From assembly GCF_040730185.1 (NCBI RefSeq), contig NZ_CP160402.1, forward strand, positions 5,146,001-5,210,000: DNA of 64,000 bases, given 5' to 3'. Below are positions 47,522 through 56,092 of the stretch, in pieces (the stretch's first letter is position 1; every line of letters begins with the position of its first letter). Both the position numbers and the translations under genes were made by a program. Source of the stretch: Streptomyces sp. Je 1-332. GTDB taxonomy: Bacteria; Actinomycetota; Actinomycetes; Streptomycetales; Streptomycetaceae. A model generated the notes under the pieces. The model ran no database searches. It had not been told where the DNA came from and was given only the letters and a program-made list of their open reading frames with translations.

Positions 47522-47880
47522 GAGCGGCGGCCACTGGGACGAGGGAGGTCGCTCCGCGAGCGGGAGGAATACCTTCGGCTGGCGGATCTTCTTGTGGATC
47601 TTGGGGTGGGCGCCACGGAGGCCTGCCGGATCGTCGGCGTCAACCGCCGCACCGGCAGGAGATGGCTGTACGGCCGGCAGGCATCCGGGAGGAACAAGCG
47701 GGCGAGTTCGTGGGACCAGGGATGCGAGATGGCCGCTCGCCACGTGTTCACCATCGCCCGCGACACCCCGGTCCACTTCTGCGCCCGGCACCCCCCGAGC
47801 ACCTGGAGGCCGTGGCCGCCGAACTCAACAGCCGGCCACGTCAGACGCTCGGCTGGGAAACCCCAGCCGAGCGTCTGACG
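47522..47880 (+). mobile_element. IS30-like transposase remnant
   Basis: After a stop, the frame reads ERRPLGRGRSLREREEYLRL then VGATEACRIVGVNRRTGRRW, a helix-turn-helix like the start of IS30-family transposases. In another frame, LEAVAAELNSRPRQTLGWET and PAERL (to about 47880) is the typical C-terminal end of that family. The central catalytic part is deleted. No terminal inverted repeats could be recognised. Confidence 0.65.
47841..47878. terminator. Terminator between IS remnant and aminomutase operon
   Basis: Perfect 17-bp stem TCAGACGCTCGGCTGGG (47841-47857) / CCCAGCCGAGCGTCTGA (47862-47878), loop AAAC. It lies 17 bases after the aminomutase stop on the - strand and uses the transposase-derived sequence. 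Confidence 0.8.
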
Positions 47881-47894
47881 AACCTGCTCGCGTC

Positions 47895-49298
47895 CTACAC
47901 CGTCTCCAGCAGCTTCAACTCCTCGGCGGCGTTCGGCAGTTCCAGCGGCTGCTCCATCGGAGGGTCGAAGGGGAACCGGTCCGCGAAGGCGGGCTTGAGG
48001 TCGTCGAGCCACACCGCGTTGGGGTCGTAACGGGCGAAGAACGGCTTGCCCACCAGCGAGGAGTTGCGCGCCTGGAGCATCCGCAGGGCGAAGACCTTCT
48101 CGCCCGCCAGCTCCAGCACGCCGTCCACGCAGACCTTGCCGGGCGTCGCCGACATCGACGGGCCTCGGACGGTCCGGGCCAGCCCCGAGACGTTCCGGTA
48201 CGCCGCCTGGTAGATCTCGTACGCCCGGGCGAGCGGCACCGCGAAGTAGTCCTGCGGGCCCGTGTCGCGCTCCACGAACATGTAGTACGGAACCATTCCC
48301 ATCCGGGTCTGGGTGCGCCACATCGCCTGCCACACGTCCGCTTCGTCGTTGATCGTGCGGATCAGCGGCGCCTGGGTGCGGATGACGGCGCCGGTGTCCT
48401 GGATACGGCGGACCGCCGTGGACACCAGGGCAGGCTCCAGCTCGCGCGGGTGCGTGAAGTGCGCCATGAAGGCAAGGGACTTGCCGGCGGCCGTGACCTT
48501 CTCGAACAGCCTCAGCACCTCGTCCGCGTCGTTGTCGCCCACGAAGGTGTCCGGCCAGTACGCCAGGGATTTCGTGCCTATGCGTATCGACTCCAGCTGT
48601 TCGACCTCCAGGAGCGGCTCGACGTACCGGCTGAGCACCGCGGCCGACATGATCATCGGGTCGCCGCCGGTGAACAGGACGCTCGTGACCTGCGGGTGGC
48701 TCTGGAGGTACGCCTTGAGGCCGTCGACCTCCTGACCGGCCATCTTGAGGTCCGGGTCCCCCACGAACTGCGCCCACCGGAAGCAGTAGGTGCAGTAGGC
48801 ATGGCAGGTCTGGCCCTGCTTCGGGAAGAACAGCACCGTCTCGTCGTACTTGTGCTGCACGCCCGGCAGCGTCCCGTCGCCGAAGCTCGGCATGTTGAGC
48901 TCCATCTGGCCTGCCGGATGCGGGTTGAGACCGGCCCGCACCCGGTTGGCGGCCGCGTTGAGCTCGCGCTTGGGCGCGCCGGAGCGCAGCAGGCCGGCCA
49001 GGTGGGCGACGTCCTTCGCAGGCAGCATGTCCGGCTGTGGGAACACCAGCCGGTAGATCGGATCGTCGGGCGCCGCGTCCCAGTCGATCAGTTCCTCCAG
49101 GACGTACGGGTTCGTCCGGAAGGGCAGGACGGTGGCCACGGCCCTGGCCGCCAGCCGCTCGTCGGGGCCGAGTCCCGCGCGCTGCAGCAAACCGTCGAGG
49201 TGCGCGGCGGTGTACGCGCGGAACTTGTGGGGTGCCCGGCCCGCACCGGAGTCGGGACGCTGTGCGGATTCGGCTTCATTCGGCGAGAACACTGACAT
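47895..49298 (-). CDS. KamA-family radical SAM / PLP amino acid aminomutase
   Basis: ATG 49298 (MSVFSPNEAESAQRPD) overlaps the upstream aminotransferase gene by 23 bases; the longer frame to 49676 is antisense-like and rejected. The 467-residue protein has the radical SAM motif CHAYCTYC (Cys165, Cys169, Cys172), SAM-binding FTGGDPM, the IRTINDEADVW loop, YYMFVERDTGPQDYF, and a PGKV segment (Lys388) where the PLP Lys is expected. KamA enzymes move an amino group from C2 to C3 of lysine or related amino acids, giving beta-amino acids. The exact substrate (lysine, arginine, glutamate or another) cannot be read. It is the last gene of the operon. Confidence 0.85.
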   Translation of the reverse strand: MSVFSPNEAESAQRPDSGAGRAPHKFRAYTAAHLDGLLQRAGLGPDERLAARAVATVLPFRTNPYVLEELIDWDAAPDDPIYRLVFPQPDMLPAKDVAHLAGLLRSGAPKRELNAAANRVRAGLNPHPAGQMELNMPSFGDGTLPGVQHKYDETVLFFPKQGQTCHAYCTYCFRWAQFVGDPDLKMAGQEVDGLKAYLQSHPQVTSVLFTGGDPMIMSAAVLSRYVEPLLEVEQLESIRIGTKSLAYWPDTFVGDNDADEVLRLFEKVTAAGKSLAFMAHFTHPRELEPALVSTAVRRIQDTGAVIRTQAPLIRTINDEADVWQAMWRTQTRMGMVPYYMFVERDTGPQDYFAVPLARAYEIYQAAYRNVSGLARTVRGPSMSATPGKVCVDGVLELAGEKVFALRMLQARNSSLVGKPFFARYDPNAVWLDDLKPAFADRFPFDPPMEQPLELPNAAEELKLLETV

Positions 49299-50565
49299 CG
49301 GTCCTTGTCTGGTGCAACAGCTTGGCGAGGCTCTCCTCGATGCGTGAGAGAGCCTGGGAAATGTGCGGCAGCCGCAGTGGGTCGTCGGAGGCGAGCGCGG
49401 CATGGCGCAGCTCGTCCGTGTCCCCGTAGAGCTGGCAGGTCGCGATCCGGAAGCGCAGGGTCTCCGGGCGGTCCCCCAGGTGGTGTCCGCCCAGGACCGC
49501 GACGCCGGACTGTTCCAGGAGACGTTCCTGGAGGGAGACGGAGTCCGTGATGCCGAGCCGGGCGAGCGCCTCGCGCTTGGGTTCCAGGTCGGGATAGAGG
49601 TAGAAGGCGCCCGTGGGGCTGCGGCACAGCGCGCCGGCGTCGACGAGCACACGGTGCACAGCCGCGGCCACGACACCGTGCAGGCGGGTGCAGCGTGCGA
49701 TGTAGGCGGTCAGCTCCGGCGGTTCGGCGAACGCGTACGCCGCGACCTCCTGCATAGGGCCGGCCAAGTTGGACCACACCTCGCTGGCGGCGGACGCCAC
49801 GCGGTCGCGGATCCCGTCGCCCCGCGTCCCCTCGGGGAAGCGCGCGGCTCCGATGCGCCAGCCGCCGATCGCCAGGTTCTTGCTCAGCCCGGTGGTGACG
49901 ACGGTGCGTTCCGGCGCGGCCTCGACCGGGCTGAGGAAGGGCTCGGTCGGGTCGTGCAGCACATCCCGGTAGATCTCGTCGGAGACGATCAACAGGTCAA
50001 GTTCCCGGGCGAGCGCGCACAGTTCCCGGACCAGCCCGGGCGGCGCGTACGTGCCCGTCGGGTTGTCCGGGAGGGTCAGGATCAGGATGCGAGGGTCGTC
50101 GCCCGCGGCACGCGCGGCGAGCACGGTGTCCCGCAGCAGCTTCGGATCGGGCACGCCGCCGCAGAGGTCGGGCAGGTCCACGCCGAAGACCTTCTTGCCC
50201 ATGGCGCGGGCCTGCGGGGCGTACGTGTTCCAGGCGGGACGCGGGATGACCAGGTCGCCCGGCACCACCATCTGGAGCGCCATCAGAAGGGGCTTGCTGC
50301 CCGGCGCGACGATGATCTGCTCGGGCCGGGTGGGCAGTCGGCGGCGGTCGAAGTAGCCGGCGACGGCCTCGCGTACGGCGAGGTCCCCCACCACGGCCCC
50401 GTACGCGCTGCGCCGCGCGCCCTGAGCCAGCCGGTCGACCAGGCCGGGGAACACCGGCAGCCGGGACTCGCCGAACCCGAGGTGGAGGATGTCCTCGCCA
50501 CCCGCGCGGCGCTCGGCGACGAGCTGGTCAAGTGCCATGTTCGGCGAGATCTTCCTGCTGGCCAT
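49276..50565 (-). CDS. PLP aminotransferase, class I/II fold
   Basis: ATG 50565 overlaps the ligase stop by one base (TGATG). The 429-residue protein has the fold-type I pattern: PDNPTG (Asn168), SDEIYRD (Asp196) and the PLP Lys229 in TTGLSKNLAIGGWRIG. It probably moves an amino group between an amino acid and a keto acid of the pathway, or acts as a decarboxylase-like PLP enzyme of that fold. Position in the operon between ligase and aminomutase suggests a role in making or using the loaded amino acid. Confidence 0.85.
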   Translation of the reverse strand: MASRKISPNMALDQLVAERRAGGEDILHLGFGESRLPVFPGLVDRLAQGARRSAYGAVVGDLAVREAVAGYFDRRRLPTRPEQIIVAPGSKPLLMALQMVVPGDLVIPRPAWNTYAPQARAMGKKVFGVDLPDLCGGVPDPKLLRDTVLAARAAGDDPRILILTLPDNPTGTYAPPGLVRELCALARELDLLIVSDEIYRDVLHDPTEPFLSPVEAAPERTVVTTGLSKNLAIGGWRIGAARFPEGTRGDGIRDRVASAASEVWSNLAGPMQEVAAYAFAEPPELTAYIARCTRLHGVVAAAVHRVLVDAGALCRSPTGAFYLYPDLEPKREALARLGITDSVSLQERLLEQSGVAVLGGHHLGDRPETLRFRIATCQLYGDTDELRHAALASDDPLRLPHISQALSRIEESLAKLLHQTRTDVSVLAE

Positions 50566-52193
50566 CAGGGTCCCTCCCGGCCCGTGACGACCGTGCTCCT
50601 CGGGGCGAACAACTCCCGGAGCCGGGCACGGTCGATCTTTCCGTGGGTGTTGACCGGCATGTCGTCCAGGGAGTGGATCTCCTGGGGGACCATGTAGCCG
50701 GGAACGGCGCGCGCGCAGTGCGCCCGCAGCGCCGTCTCGTCGAAGGGTCCGGCGGCGTCCGCCTCCGGCACGACGAAGGCGGTGAGGACCGGGTCGCCGG
50801 TCTCGCCGCGGGGCTCAAGGAGCAGGCAGGCCGCAAGCGCGACGCCTGGGGCGCCCATGACGCAGCGCTCCACCTCTCCCAGGTCGACGCGGTTGCCGAG
50901 GACCTTGACCTGGTGGTCGGCGCGGCCCCGGAAGTACAGCTCCCCGTCGACGCCGCGCACCGCGAGGTCCCCGGTGCGGTAGACGACCTTTCCGGACTTG
51001 GGCGACAGCGGGTCGGGGACGAGAGCGGCGCGGGTCGCCTCGGGATCGTTCCAGTAACCGGTGAAGAGCGCCGGGCTGTGGAGGTAGATCTCGCCGAGGA
51101 CGCCAGGCTCCACGATCGCCCGGTCGGACTCGTCGACGAGCACGAGGTCGGCGCCCGGGTGGCCGAAGCCGATCGAGAGCCGGTCGGTGCCGTCGGGCAG
51201 GGGACGCGGGACATCGGCGAAGGAGCAGGCGACGGACTCGGTCGAGCCGAAGCAGTTGACGATCCGCGCGCCGGGCTGCGCTTTCTGCAGTGCCCGCAGC
51301 TCCGCGAGAGGGAACTCCTCGCCGGAGAACAGCACACCCCGCAGGCTGAGCCGGGCGAGCCGCTCGGGCTCGTAGGTCAGCACATTGCGCCAGATCGACG
51401 GCGCCCCGTTCACGTGGGTCGCCGCTACCTGGTCGAGGAAGGCCAGGAACTTGCGGGGCCACGGCAGCAGTTCGCGCGGGACCGGCACGACGGCCGCTCC
51501 GCTGCCCAGGGCGAGGCCGGTGTCGAGCAGCGAGAAGTCGAACTGGAGGGGTGAGGTGGAGGCGACCCGGTCGCCGGGCCGGACGATGTCGTGGGCGAGC
51601 ATGCCTCGGTAGAAGGAAATGATGGCCCGGTGGCTCATCACCACTCCCTTGGGCACGCCCGTGGTGCCGGAGGTGAAGATGATGTAGGCGGGGTCGGTAC
51701 AGACCAGCTCGGTTCGGTGCGAGGCGGTGACGACGGGGGCCCGCTCGGCCAGCAGGTGGTCGGGACCGAAGGTCGCGAGTCCGACGGACACCGGTATGTC
51801 AGGGCGTTCGTCCGTTCCGACGGCCCGCAGGTGCAGTACGGGTTCGGCCGCGGCGACGATGGCCTGGAGCCGCTGCCGGGGCACGCCGGGGCTCACAGGG
51901 ATGAACGGGACGCCCAGCGACGCGCAGGCGATCAAGAGCGCGATGGCGGCGCCGGAGTTCTCCGACTCCACGACCACCCGGTCGCCGATGCCGAGGCCCA
52001 GGTCGCTCAGCCGTGACGCGTAGAACTGGGCCTGACGCTCCAGTCCCAGGTGGGAGGTCTCACGGACCGTACCCTCGAAGAAGTCGACGACGGCGGGGAG
52101 GTCGGGCGCGGCGGCCACCCCCGCCAAGAGGAATTCATGCAGGAACTCACTTCCTGGCCCTGCTTCGCGCAGCTGACTTCGACCTGTTTCCAA
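50565..52193 (-). CDS. Stand-alone adenylation enzyme (amino acid/acyl AMP ligase)
   Basis: TTG 52193 follows AGGGAGAG (spacing 6) and is preferred. The 542-residue protein has the ANL core motifs: IFTSGTTGVPKGVVMSH (A3), QFDFSLLD (A4), FGSTESV (A5), YRTGD (A7), RGRADHQVKVLGNRVDLGEVE (A8, given in part) and NTHGKID (A10 Lys). It resembles stand-alone aminoacyl:carrier-protein ligases (DltA/proline-type). It should activate an amino acid and load the carrier protein encoded just upstream. Specificity is not inferred. Confidence 0.87.
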   Translation of the reverse strand: METGRSQLREAGPGSEFLHEFLLAGVAAAPDLPAVVDFFEGTVRETSHLGLERQAQFYASRLSDLGLGIGDRVVVESENSGAAIALLIACASLGVPFIPVSPGVPRQRLQAIVAAAEPVLHLRAVGTDERPDIPVSVGLATFGPDHLLAERAPVVTASHRTELVCTDPAYIIFTSGTTGVPKGVVMSHRAIISFYRGMLAHDIVRPGDRVASTSPLQFDFSLLDTGLALGSGAAVVPVPRELLPWPRKFLAFLDQVAATHVNGAPSIWRNVLTYEPERLARLSLRGVLFSGEEFPLAELRALQKAQPGARIVNCFGSTESVACSFADVPRPLPDGTDRLSIGFGHPGADLVLVDESDRAIVEPGVLGEIYLHSPALFTGYWNDPEATRAALVPDPLSPKSGKVVYRTGDLAVRGVDGELYFRGRADHQVKVLGNRVDLGEVERCVMGAPGVALAACLLLEPRGETGDPVLTAFVVPEADAAGPFDETALRAHCARAVPGYMVPQEIHSLDDMPVNTHGKIDRARLRELFAPRSTVVTGREGP

Positions 52194-52271
52194 GACGCGC
52201 TCTCCCTAGTTTCCTTGCTCTGTTCGGAAGTCCTGCTCCACCACTCCGGGGTGCTTTGTCCAGCCGCATAT

Positions 52272-52589
52272 TCAGCTGGTGGCCGGCGCCACCGCGCAAC
52301 GCTCCACCAACTGGCTCATCGCCTCGACACTGCAGAAGTTCTCCAGAACCATCTGGTCGTCCGGGACTTCGAAGTCGAAGGTGCGCTCGACGTAGCGCAC
52401 CAGCTCCATCGCGAAGAGCGAAGAAGCCAGGCCCAGCTCGAAGATGTCGTCGTCGTCCCGCACCGTCTCGTCGGGGAAGCGCCGCGCGATGAAGTCCCGG
52501 ATGGGGCTGATGACGCCGACGCCGGCGGCTTCCCACTGCTGCCCGGGCTCGCGGCCCGTGTCCGCCGCGTCCCGGACCCCGCCGGTCAT
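52272..52589 (-). CDS. Acyl/peptidyl carrier protein
   Basis: ATG 52589 overlaps the KASIII-like stop (ATGA). The 105-residue protein has the four-helix carrier core with the phosphopantetheine Ser in LGLASSLFAMELV (usual context GxxDSL or GxxNSL). The sequence RFPDETVRDDDDIFELG...FAMELVRYVERTFDFEV resembles carrier proteins of the methoxymalonyl/aminomalonyl type, which carry small acids or amino acids, more than chain-elongation ACPs. The 78-base gap before the ligase gene shows nothing else. Confidence 0.85.
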   Translation of the reverse strand: MTGGVRDAADTGREPGQQWEAAGVGVISPIRDFIARRFPDETVRDDDDIFELGLASSLFAMELVRYVERTFDFEVPDDQMVLENFCSVEAMSQLVERCAVAPATS

Positions 52590-53632
52590 CGGGTGACCGA
52601 CCAGTCGGGCGCGTCCTGGACCTCGAGGACGGCGGTGCCGAAGCTCCAGCCGCCGCCGGTGCCGACGAGCACCACCTTGTCGCCGGGGCGGGCCTTGCCG
52701 CTCTCCAGCAGGTGGTTAAGGCCGGCGATCTGGTCGCCTCCCCCGAGGTGGCCGACCTGGCGGCCCCACTCCCAGGTGGTGCGTGACTGGTCGATGCCGA
52801 GCGACTTGAGCAGGTCCCAGTCGAAGAGCGAGCATCCGACGTTGGGGTACACGAACCACGCCACGTCGGCGATCGTGGTGTCGGCGTCGGCCAGGGCCGC
52901 GTCCATGGACTGCTGCTGGCGTTTGTCGAGACTGACCATGACCGACATCAGGTTGACGCCGCCCGCGAGGTACTGGTCCTTGCGGGGGCCGAGGCTGATG
53001 GGCCAGGACGCCGGGTCGCTGTAGTCGGACCATGGCGCGTCCCCGCGCCAGAACCCCTCGTGCGCGGGATCGCTGACCACGTTGCTGGAGAGCACCTGTG
53101 CCACGCCGCTGCCGCGGGTGAGGACCAGTCCGGTCGCCCCGTCGGCCAGGACGATGCCGCTGTCCGTCGCGTACCGGTCGAACAGCGGGCCGGCGAACTT
53201 GTCGCTGGTGGTGACCAGGGCAGCGGAGGGCGCCGGGCGCGCGGAGACGTACGCGGCCGCGAGGTCGAGGGCGGCCATGCCGCCGTTGGACGCCTGGCCC
53301 ACGTTGAACGCGGAGGCGCCGGACCGGCCGAGCACCTTGCCCTGGACGTAGGAGGCGGGGCTTGCGAGGTCCAGGCCGGTGAAGCCCACGCTCGCATACG
53401 TGAGCAGATCGATGTCGCCGGGGTCCGTCCCGGCGCGGTCCAGGGCGGCCGCGGCCGCGGAGACGGCCATATCGGGGGGAAATTCTTCGGCGGAGGCGAC
53501 CCGAATGGCGACGAACTCATCGGACTCCGCCTCGGCGGCGTCGTAGCGCCCTTGCGCGACGGTCTCTCGGACGTCCTCCTTCGCGCACAGATATGCCGCT
53601 GTTCCCGCGACGTAGACGTCCTTCCATTTCAT
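52586..53632 (-). CDS. KASIII-like protein with altered active site
   Basis: ATG 53632 (MKWKDVYVAGTAAYLC) has AAGGAGGAG seven bases upstream; the frame to 53764 is rejected. The 348-residue protein has the FabH/thiolase fold: nucleophile elbow FNVGQASNGGMAALDL with Ser115 where Cys is usual, VYPNVGCSL (Asn264) where the catalytic His of PHQAN is expected, and GHLGGGDQIAGL near the C-terminus. In the related acyltransferases DpsC and CerJ, substituted residues support ester or starter-unit transfer. It may transfer an acyl group from the carrier protein or choose a starter, rather than carry out Claisen condensation. It heads the second operon. Confidence 0.85.
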   Translation of the reverse strand: MKWKDVYVAGTAAYLCAKEDVRETVAQGRYDAAEAESDEFVAIRVASAEEFPPDMAVSAAAAALDRAGTDPGDIDLLTYASVGFTGLDLASPASYVQGKVLGRSGASAFNVGQASNGGMAALDLAAAYVSARPAPSAALVTTSDKFAGPLFDRYATDSGIVLADGATGLVLTRGSGVAQVLSSNVVSDPAHEGFWRGDAPWSDYSDPASWPISLGPRKDQYLAGGVNLMSVMVSLDKRQQQSMDAALADADTTIADVAWFVYPNVGCSLFDWDLLKSLGIDQSRTTWEWGRQVGHLGGGDQIAGLNHLLESGKARPGDKVVLVGTGGGWSFGTAVLEVQDAPDWSVTR

Positions 53633-53791
53633 TCCGGACTCCTCCTTGTGAAGCGATACCAGCAATTCCATACGAACGTAGCCGAGCACACTCCTCGTCA
53701 ACTCATGTCCGGTACAGCGACAGGTAATTGACCACTCACCTTCGATCAATTCGGGCGTGCGCATGCGCCGTCCGGGCTGTCGAAATGGCCA

Positions 53792-53822
53792 GGGGGCCTG
53801 ACACGTGCTGTGTCAGACCCCC
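53792..53822. terminator. Terminator after the imine reductase gene
   Basis: GGGGCCTGACAC pairs with GTGTCAGACCCC around GTGCT with one mismatch (53794-53822 within 53792-53822). It lies 23 bases after the imine-reductase-like stop and splits the leftward genes into two units; the ~210-base gap up to 53633 contains the promoter of the KASIII operon (TTGACG near 53697 is a weak -35 candidate). Confidence 0.7.
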
Positions 53823-53844
53823 TGCGTGCTTGGTCGTGCGGCGC

Positions 53845-54723
53845 CTACTTCTTGAACGCCTCGACCAGGCTGGAGAGCGCGTGCGTACCGTGCCCCGCAG
53901 CGACGCGCTTCTCGATCAGCGCCTGGATGGCGACCGACATGTCGCTGTTGATCCCCAGCTGGTTGCTCGTCTTCACGAGATGGGAGATGGCAGCCTTGTT
54001 GACGTTGAGGCTGGAGATCTCGGTCTCGAACGAAGCCGAGTCGATCTCCTCGGCGCTTTCCGGGATCGCCGGAGTGATGACGTGCTCGATCCAGGTGTTC
54101 GCGAAGGGCAGGAACTCGGCAGCCGAGACGCCTACGGTGCTGACCAGGGCCTGGGCGTGGAAGTAGCCGGCGAGGCTGGACCACAGCATGGTGAGCAGTG
54201 CGAGGTCGTAGATCATCGGTACACCGGCGTCGGTGCCGAGGTAGACGCTGTTGCCACCGAGCAGCTTCAGCAGCTCCTCCTGCCCGGCGAACACCTCCTG
54301 GGCGCCGCCGTAGAAGATCAGGGCCTCGGGAAGGCCGATCATCTGCGGGACGGCCATGATGGCACCGTCCAGGTACTGCACACCGTGGTCCGCGGCCCAG
54401 GCGGCAGCGCTGCGCGCCTCGTCCGGGGTACCGGAGGTGAGGTTCACGACGACCTTGCCCCGGAGCGCGTCGCTCAGCGGCCCGAACAGGTCGTTCATGA
54501 CGTCGTAAGTGGACACGCACACCACGATCACGGGGCTCGCGTCCACCGCTTCCCGGACGTCGCCGGCCGCGACCGCACCCTTGGCAACCAGGGCGTCGGC
54601 CTTGCCTGCCGAACGGTTCCAGACGGTGGTCCGGTTGCCGTTCCGGACGAACGCATCGGCCAGGGCGGCACCCATCATGCCCAGGCCCAGTACGGTCACG
54701 GGCCCCTGGTTGGTGTTGCTCAT
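53845..54723 (-). CDS. Imine-reductase-like NAD(P)-dependent oxidoreductase
   Basis: ATG 54723 has AAGGAG seven bases upstream. The 292-residue protein has the Rossmann motif VTVLGLGMMGAALADAF, the NADP-type VWNRSAGKAD, and the dimer helix with DAGVPMIYDLALLTMLW. Asp173 (following Tyr172) is at the position of the catalytic Asp of many imine reductases. The family (IRED / beta-hydroxyacid dehydrogenase-like) reduces cyclic C=N bonds. A beta-hydroxyacid dehydrogenase role is less likely because the Lys of that family is absent here. It should reduce a cyclic imine formed from an amino ketone or aldehyde. Confidence 0.85.
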   Translation of the reverse strand: MSNTNQGPVTVLGLGMMGAALADAFVRNGNRTTVWNRSAGKADALVAKGAVAAGDVREAVDASPVIVVCVSTYDVMNDLFGPLSDALRGKVVVNLTSGTPDEARSAAAWAADHGVQYLDGAIMAVPQMIGLPEALIFYGGAQEVFAGQEELLKLLGGNSVYLGTDAGVPMIYDLALLTMLWSSLAGYFHAQALVSTVGVSAAEFLPFANTWIEHVITPAIPESAEEIDSASFETEISSLNVNKAAISHLVKTSNQLGINSDMSVAIQALIEKRVAAGHGTHALSSLVEAFKK

Positions 54724-54796
54724 TGACTGACTCCTTCTGTTGGTTCTTCCATACGTTTGGCTGCCGGCGTGGGTGCCGGGCAGCCAAGTCGTGGGG

Positions 54797-56059
54797 TCAT
54801 CGCGCAGCCACGGCCGGTGCGGCGGGTTCGCCGAGGAGCGCCGGCAGCGCGGCATGGCCGTTGGAGATGAACGACGGCAGGGGTCTGATGCGCTCCGGCT
54901 CGGTCAGCGCCGCTTCGGGGAAGCGGGCGAACAGGGCGGGCAGTCCGATCGTGGCTTCCAACCGGGCCAGCGGGGCGCCCACGCAGTGGTGGACTCCGTG
55001 CCCGAAGGAGACGTGCTCCTTGCGCGTGGGCCGGGTGGGATCGAACTCATCCGCCGTCGCGCCGTGCACCAGGGGGTCACGCCCCGCGGCGCCGAAGGCG
55101 ATGACGATCGGGTCGCCCTTCGCGATGGTCACATCGTCCAGCCGGATCTCCTCCACCGCGTACCGCATGGGCAGATTGGCGAACGGTGCCTCGAGGCGGA
55201 GTACCTCATCGACCACGTCCTCCCAGGGGAGTTCGCCGCTGCGCGCCGCCCGCAGCCGCTCGGGGTGGGTGAGCAGCAGGTGGATCGCGTGATCGAGGAG
55301 ATTGACGGTCGTCTCATGGCCGGCCGTGAACATCAGGAGGATGGTGTCCACGAGTTCGCGCTCGCTGAGCCCCACGCCCCCCTCGTCGTCACGCACCAGA
55401 ACGAGGTCACTGATCAGATCGTCGGCCGGATTCCCGCGCTTGACCGTCACCACCTCGTGGAGAAGGCGGTACAGAACAGTCTCGTTGGCCTTTGCTTCCT
55501 CCGGGGTCGCCGTGGTGTCAAGGATGGCGTGGACGGATCTGAGCAGACCGGGCCGTATGTCGTCCGGGATGCCGAGGAGCTCCGAGATGACCTGGGTGGG
55601 CAGCGGGTAGGCGAACTGGGCGCGCAGGTCCACCGGTTGGCCTGTGGGCGACTTGGCCAGTGAGCCGAGCAGGGCCTCGGTGATCTCCTCGATGCGGGGA
55701 CGTAGCCCGGCGGTCCGGCGTGCGGTGAAGGCCCGGGCCACCAGTTTGCGCAACCGCTTGTGCTCGTCGCCGTACGCAGTGATCATGTTGCGGTCCGCCA
55801 CCCACATGGCCAGTGACCACGTCTGGGCGAACTCGCTCTCTCCGTTTCCCCACTGGGGCCAGTGCCGGTACGGGTCCCGGGAAACCCGTGGGTCCGTGAG
55901 CAACTGCTTGACCAGCGCCTGGTCGGTGACCCACCAGGCGGTGACGTCTCCGGGGAGCCGCACCCGCGTCGCTCGCCCCTGCTCGCGCAGATAGGCGGAC
56001 TCGCCGTGGACGTCACCGCCGGTGACGTCGATGGCGTACGGGCATGTACTTGTTGTCAT
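54797..56059 (-). CDS. Cytochrome P450
   Basis: The 420-residue protein has I-helix LMFTAGHETTV, EVLR (ExxR), and the heme loop FGHGVHHCVGAPLARLE with Cys ligand. It is a typical soluble class I bacterial P450 (CYP107-like by eye). It should hydroxylate or otherwise oxidise a pathway intermediate; electrons would come from ferredoxins encoded elsewhere, as none is seen in the window. It is separated by 33 bases from the upstream monooxygenase gene. Confidence 0.95.
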   Translation of the reverse strand: MTTSTCPYAIDVTGGDVHGESAYLREQGRATRVRLPGDVTAWWVTDQALVKQLLTDPRVSRDPYRHWPQWGNGESEFAQTWSLAMWVADRNMITAYGDEHKRLRKLVARAFTARRTAGLRPRIEEITEALLGSLAKSPTGQPVDLRAQFAYPLPTQVISELLGIPDDIRPGLLRSVHAILDTTATPEEAKANETVLYRLLHEVVTVKRGNPADDLISDLVLVRDDEGGVGLSERELVDTILLMFTAGHETTVNLLDHAIHLLLTHPERLRAARSGELPWEDVVDEVLRLEAPFANLPMRYAVEEIRLDDVTIAKGDPIVIAFGAAGRDPLVHGATADEFDPTRPTRKEHVSFGHGVHHCVGAPLARLEATIGLPALFARFPEAALTEPERIRPLPSFISNGHAALPALLGEPAAPAVAAR

Positions 56060-56092
56060 CGGGGAACCTCGTCTCCGCTTCCCGGCCGGTGG

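Noticed and set aside
45780..47534. 584-codon frame on the - strand
   Set aside because: Antisense to the MFS exporter; no hydrophobic pattern or motif of its own.
53845..54723. 3-hydroxyisobutyrate dehydrogenase
   Set aside because: The overall fold is shared, but the catalytic Lys motif of that family is absent and the Asp173 helix fits imine reductases.
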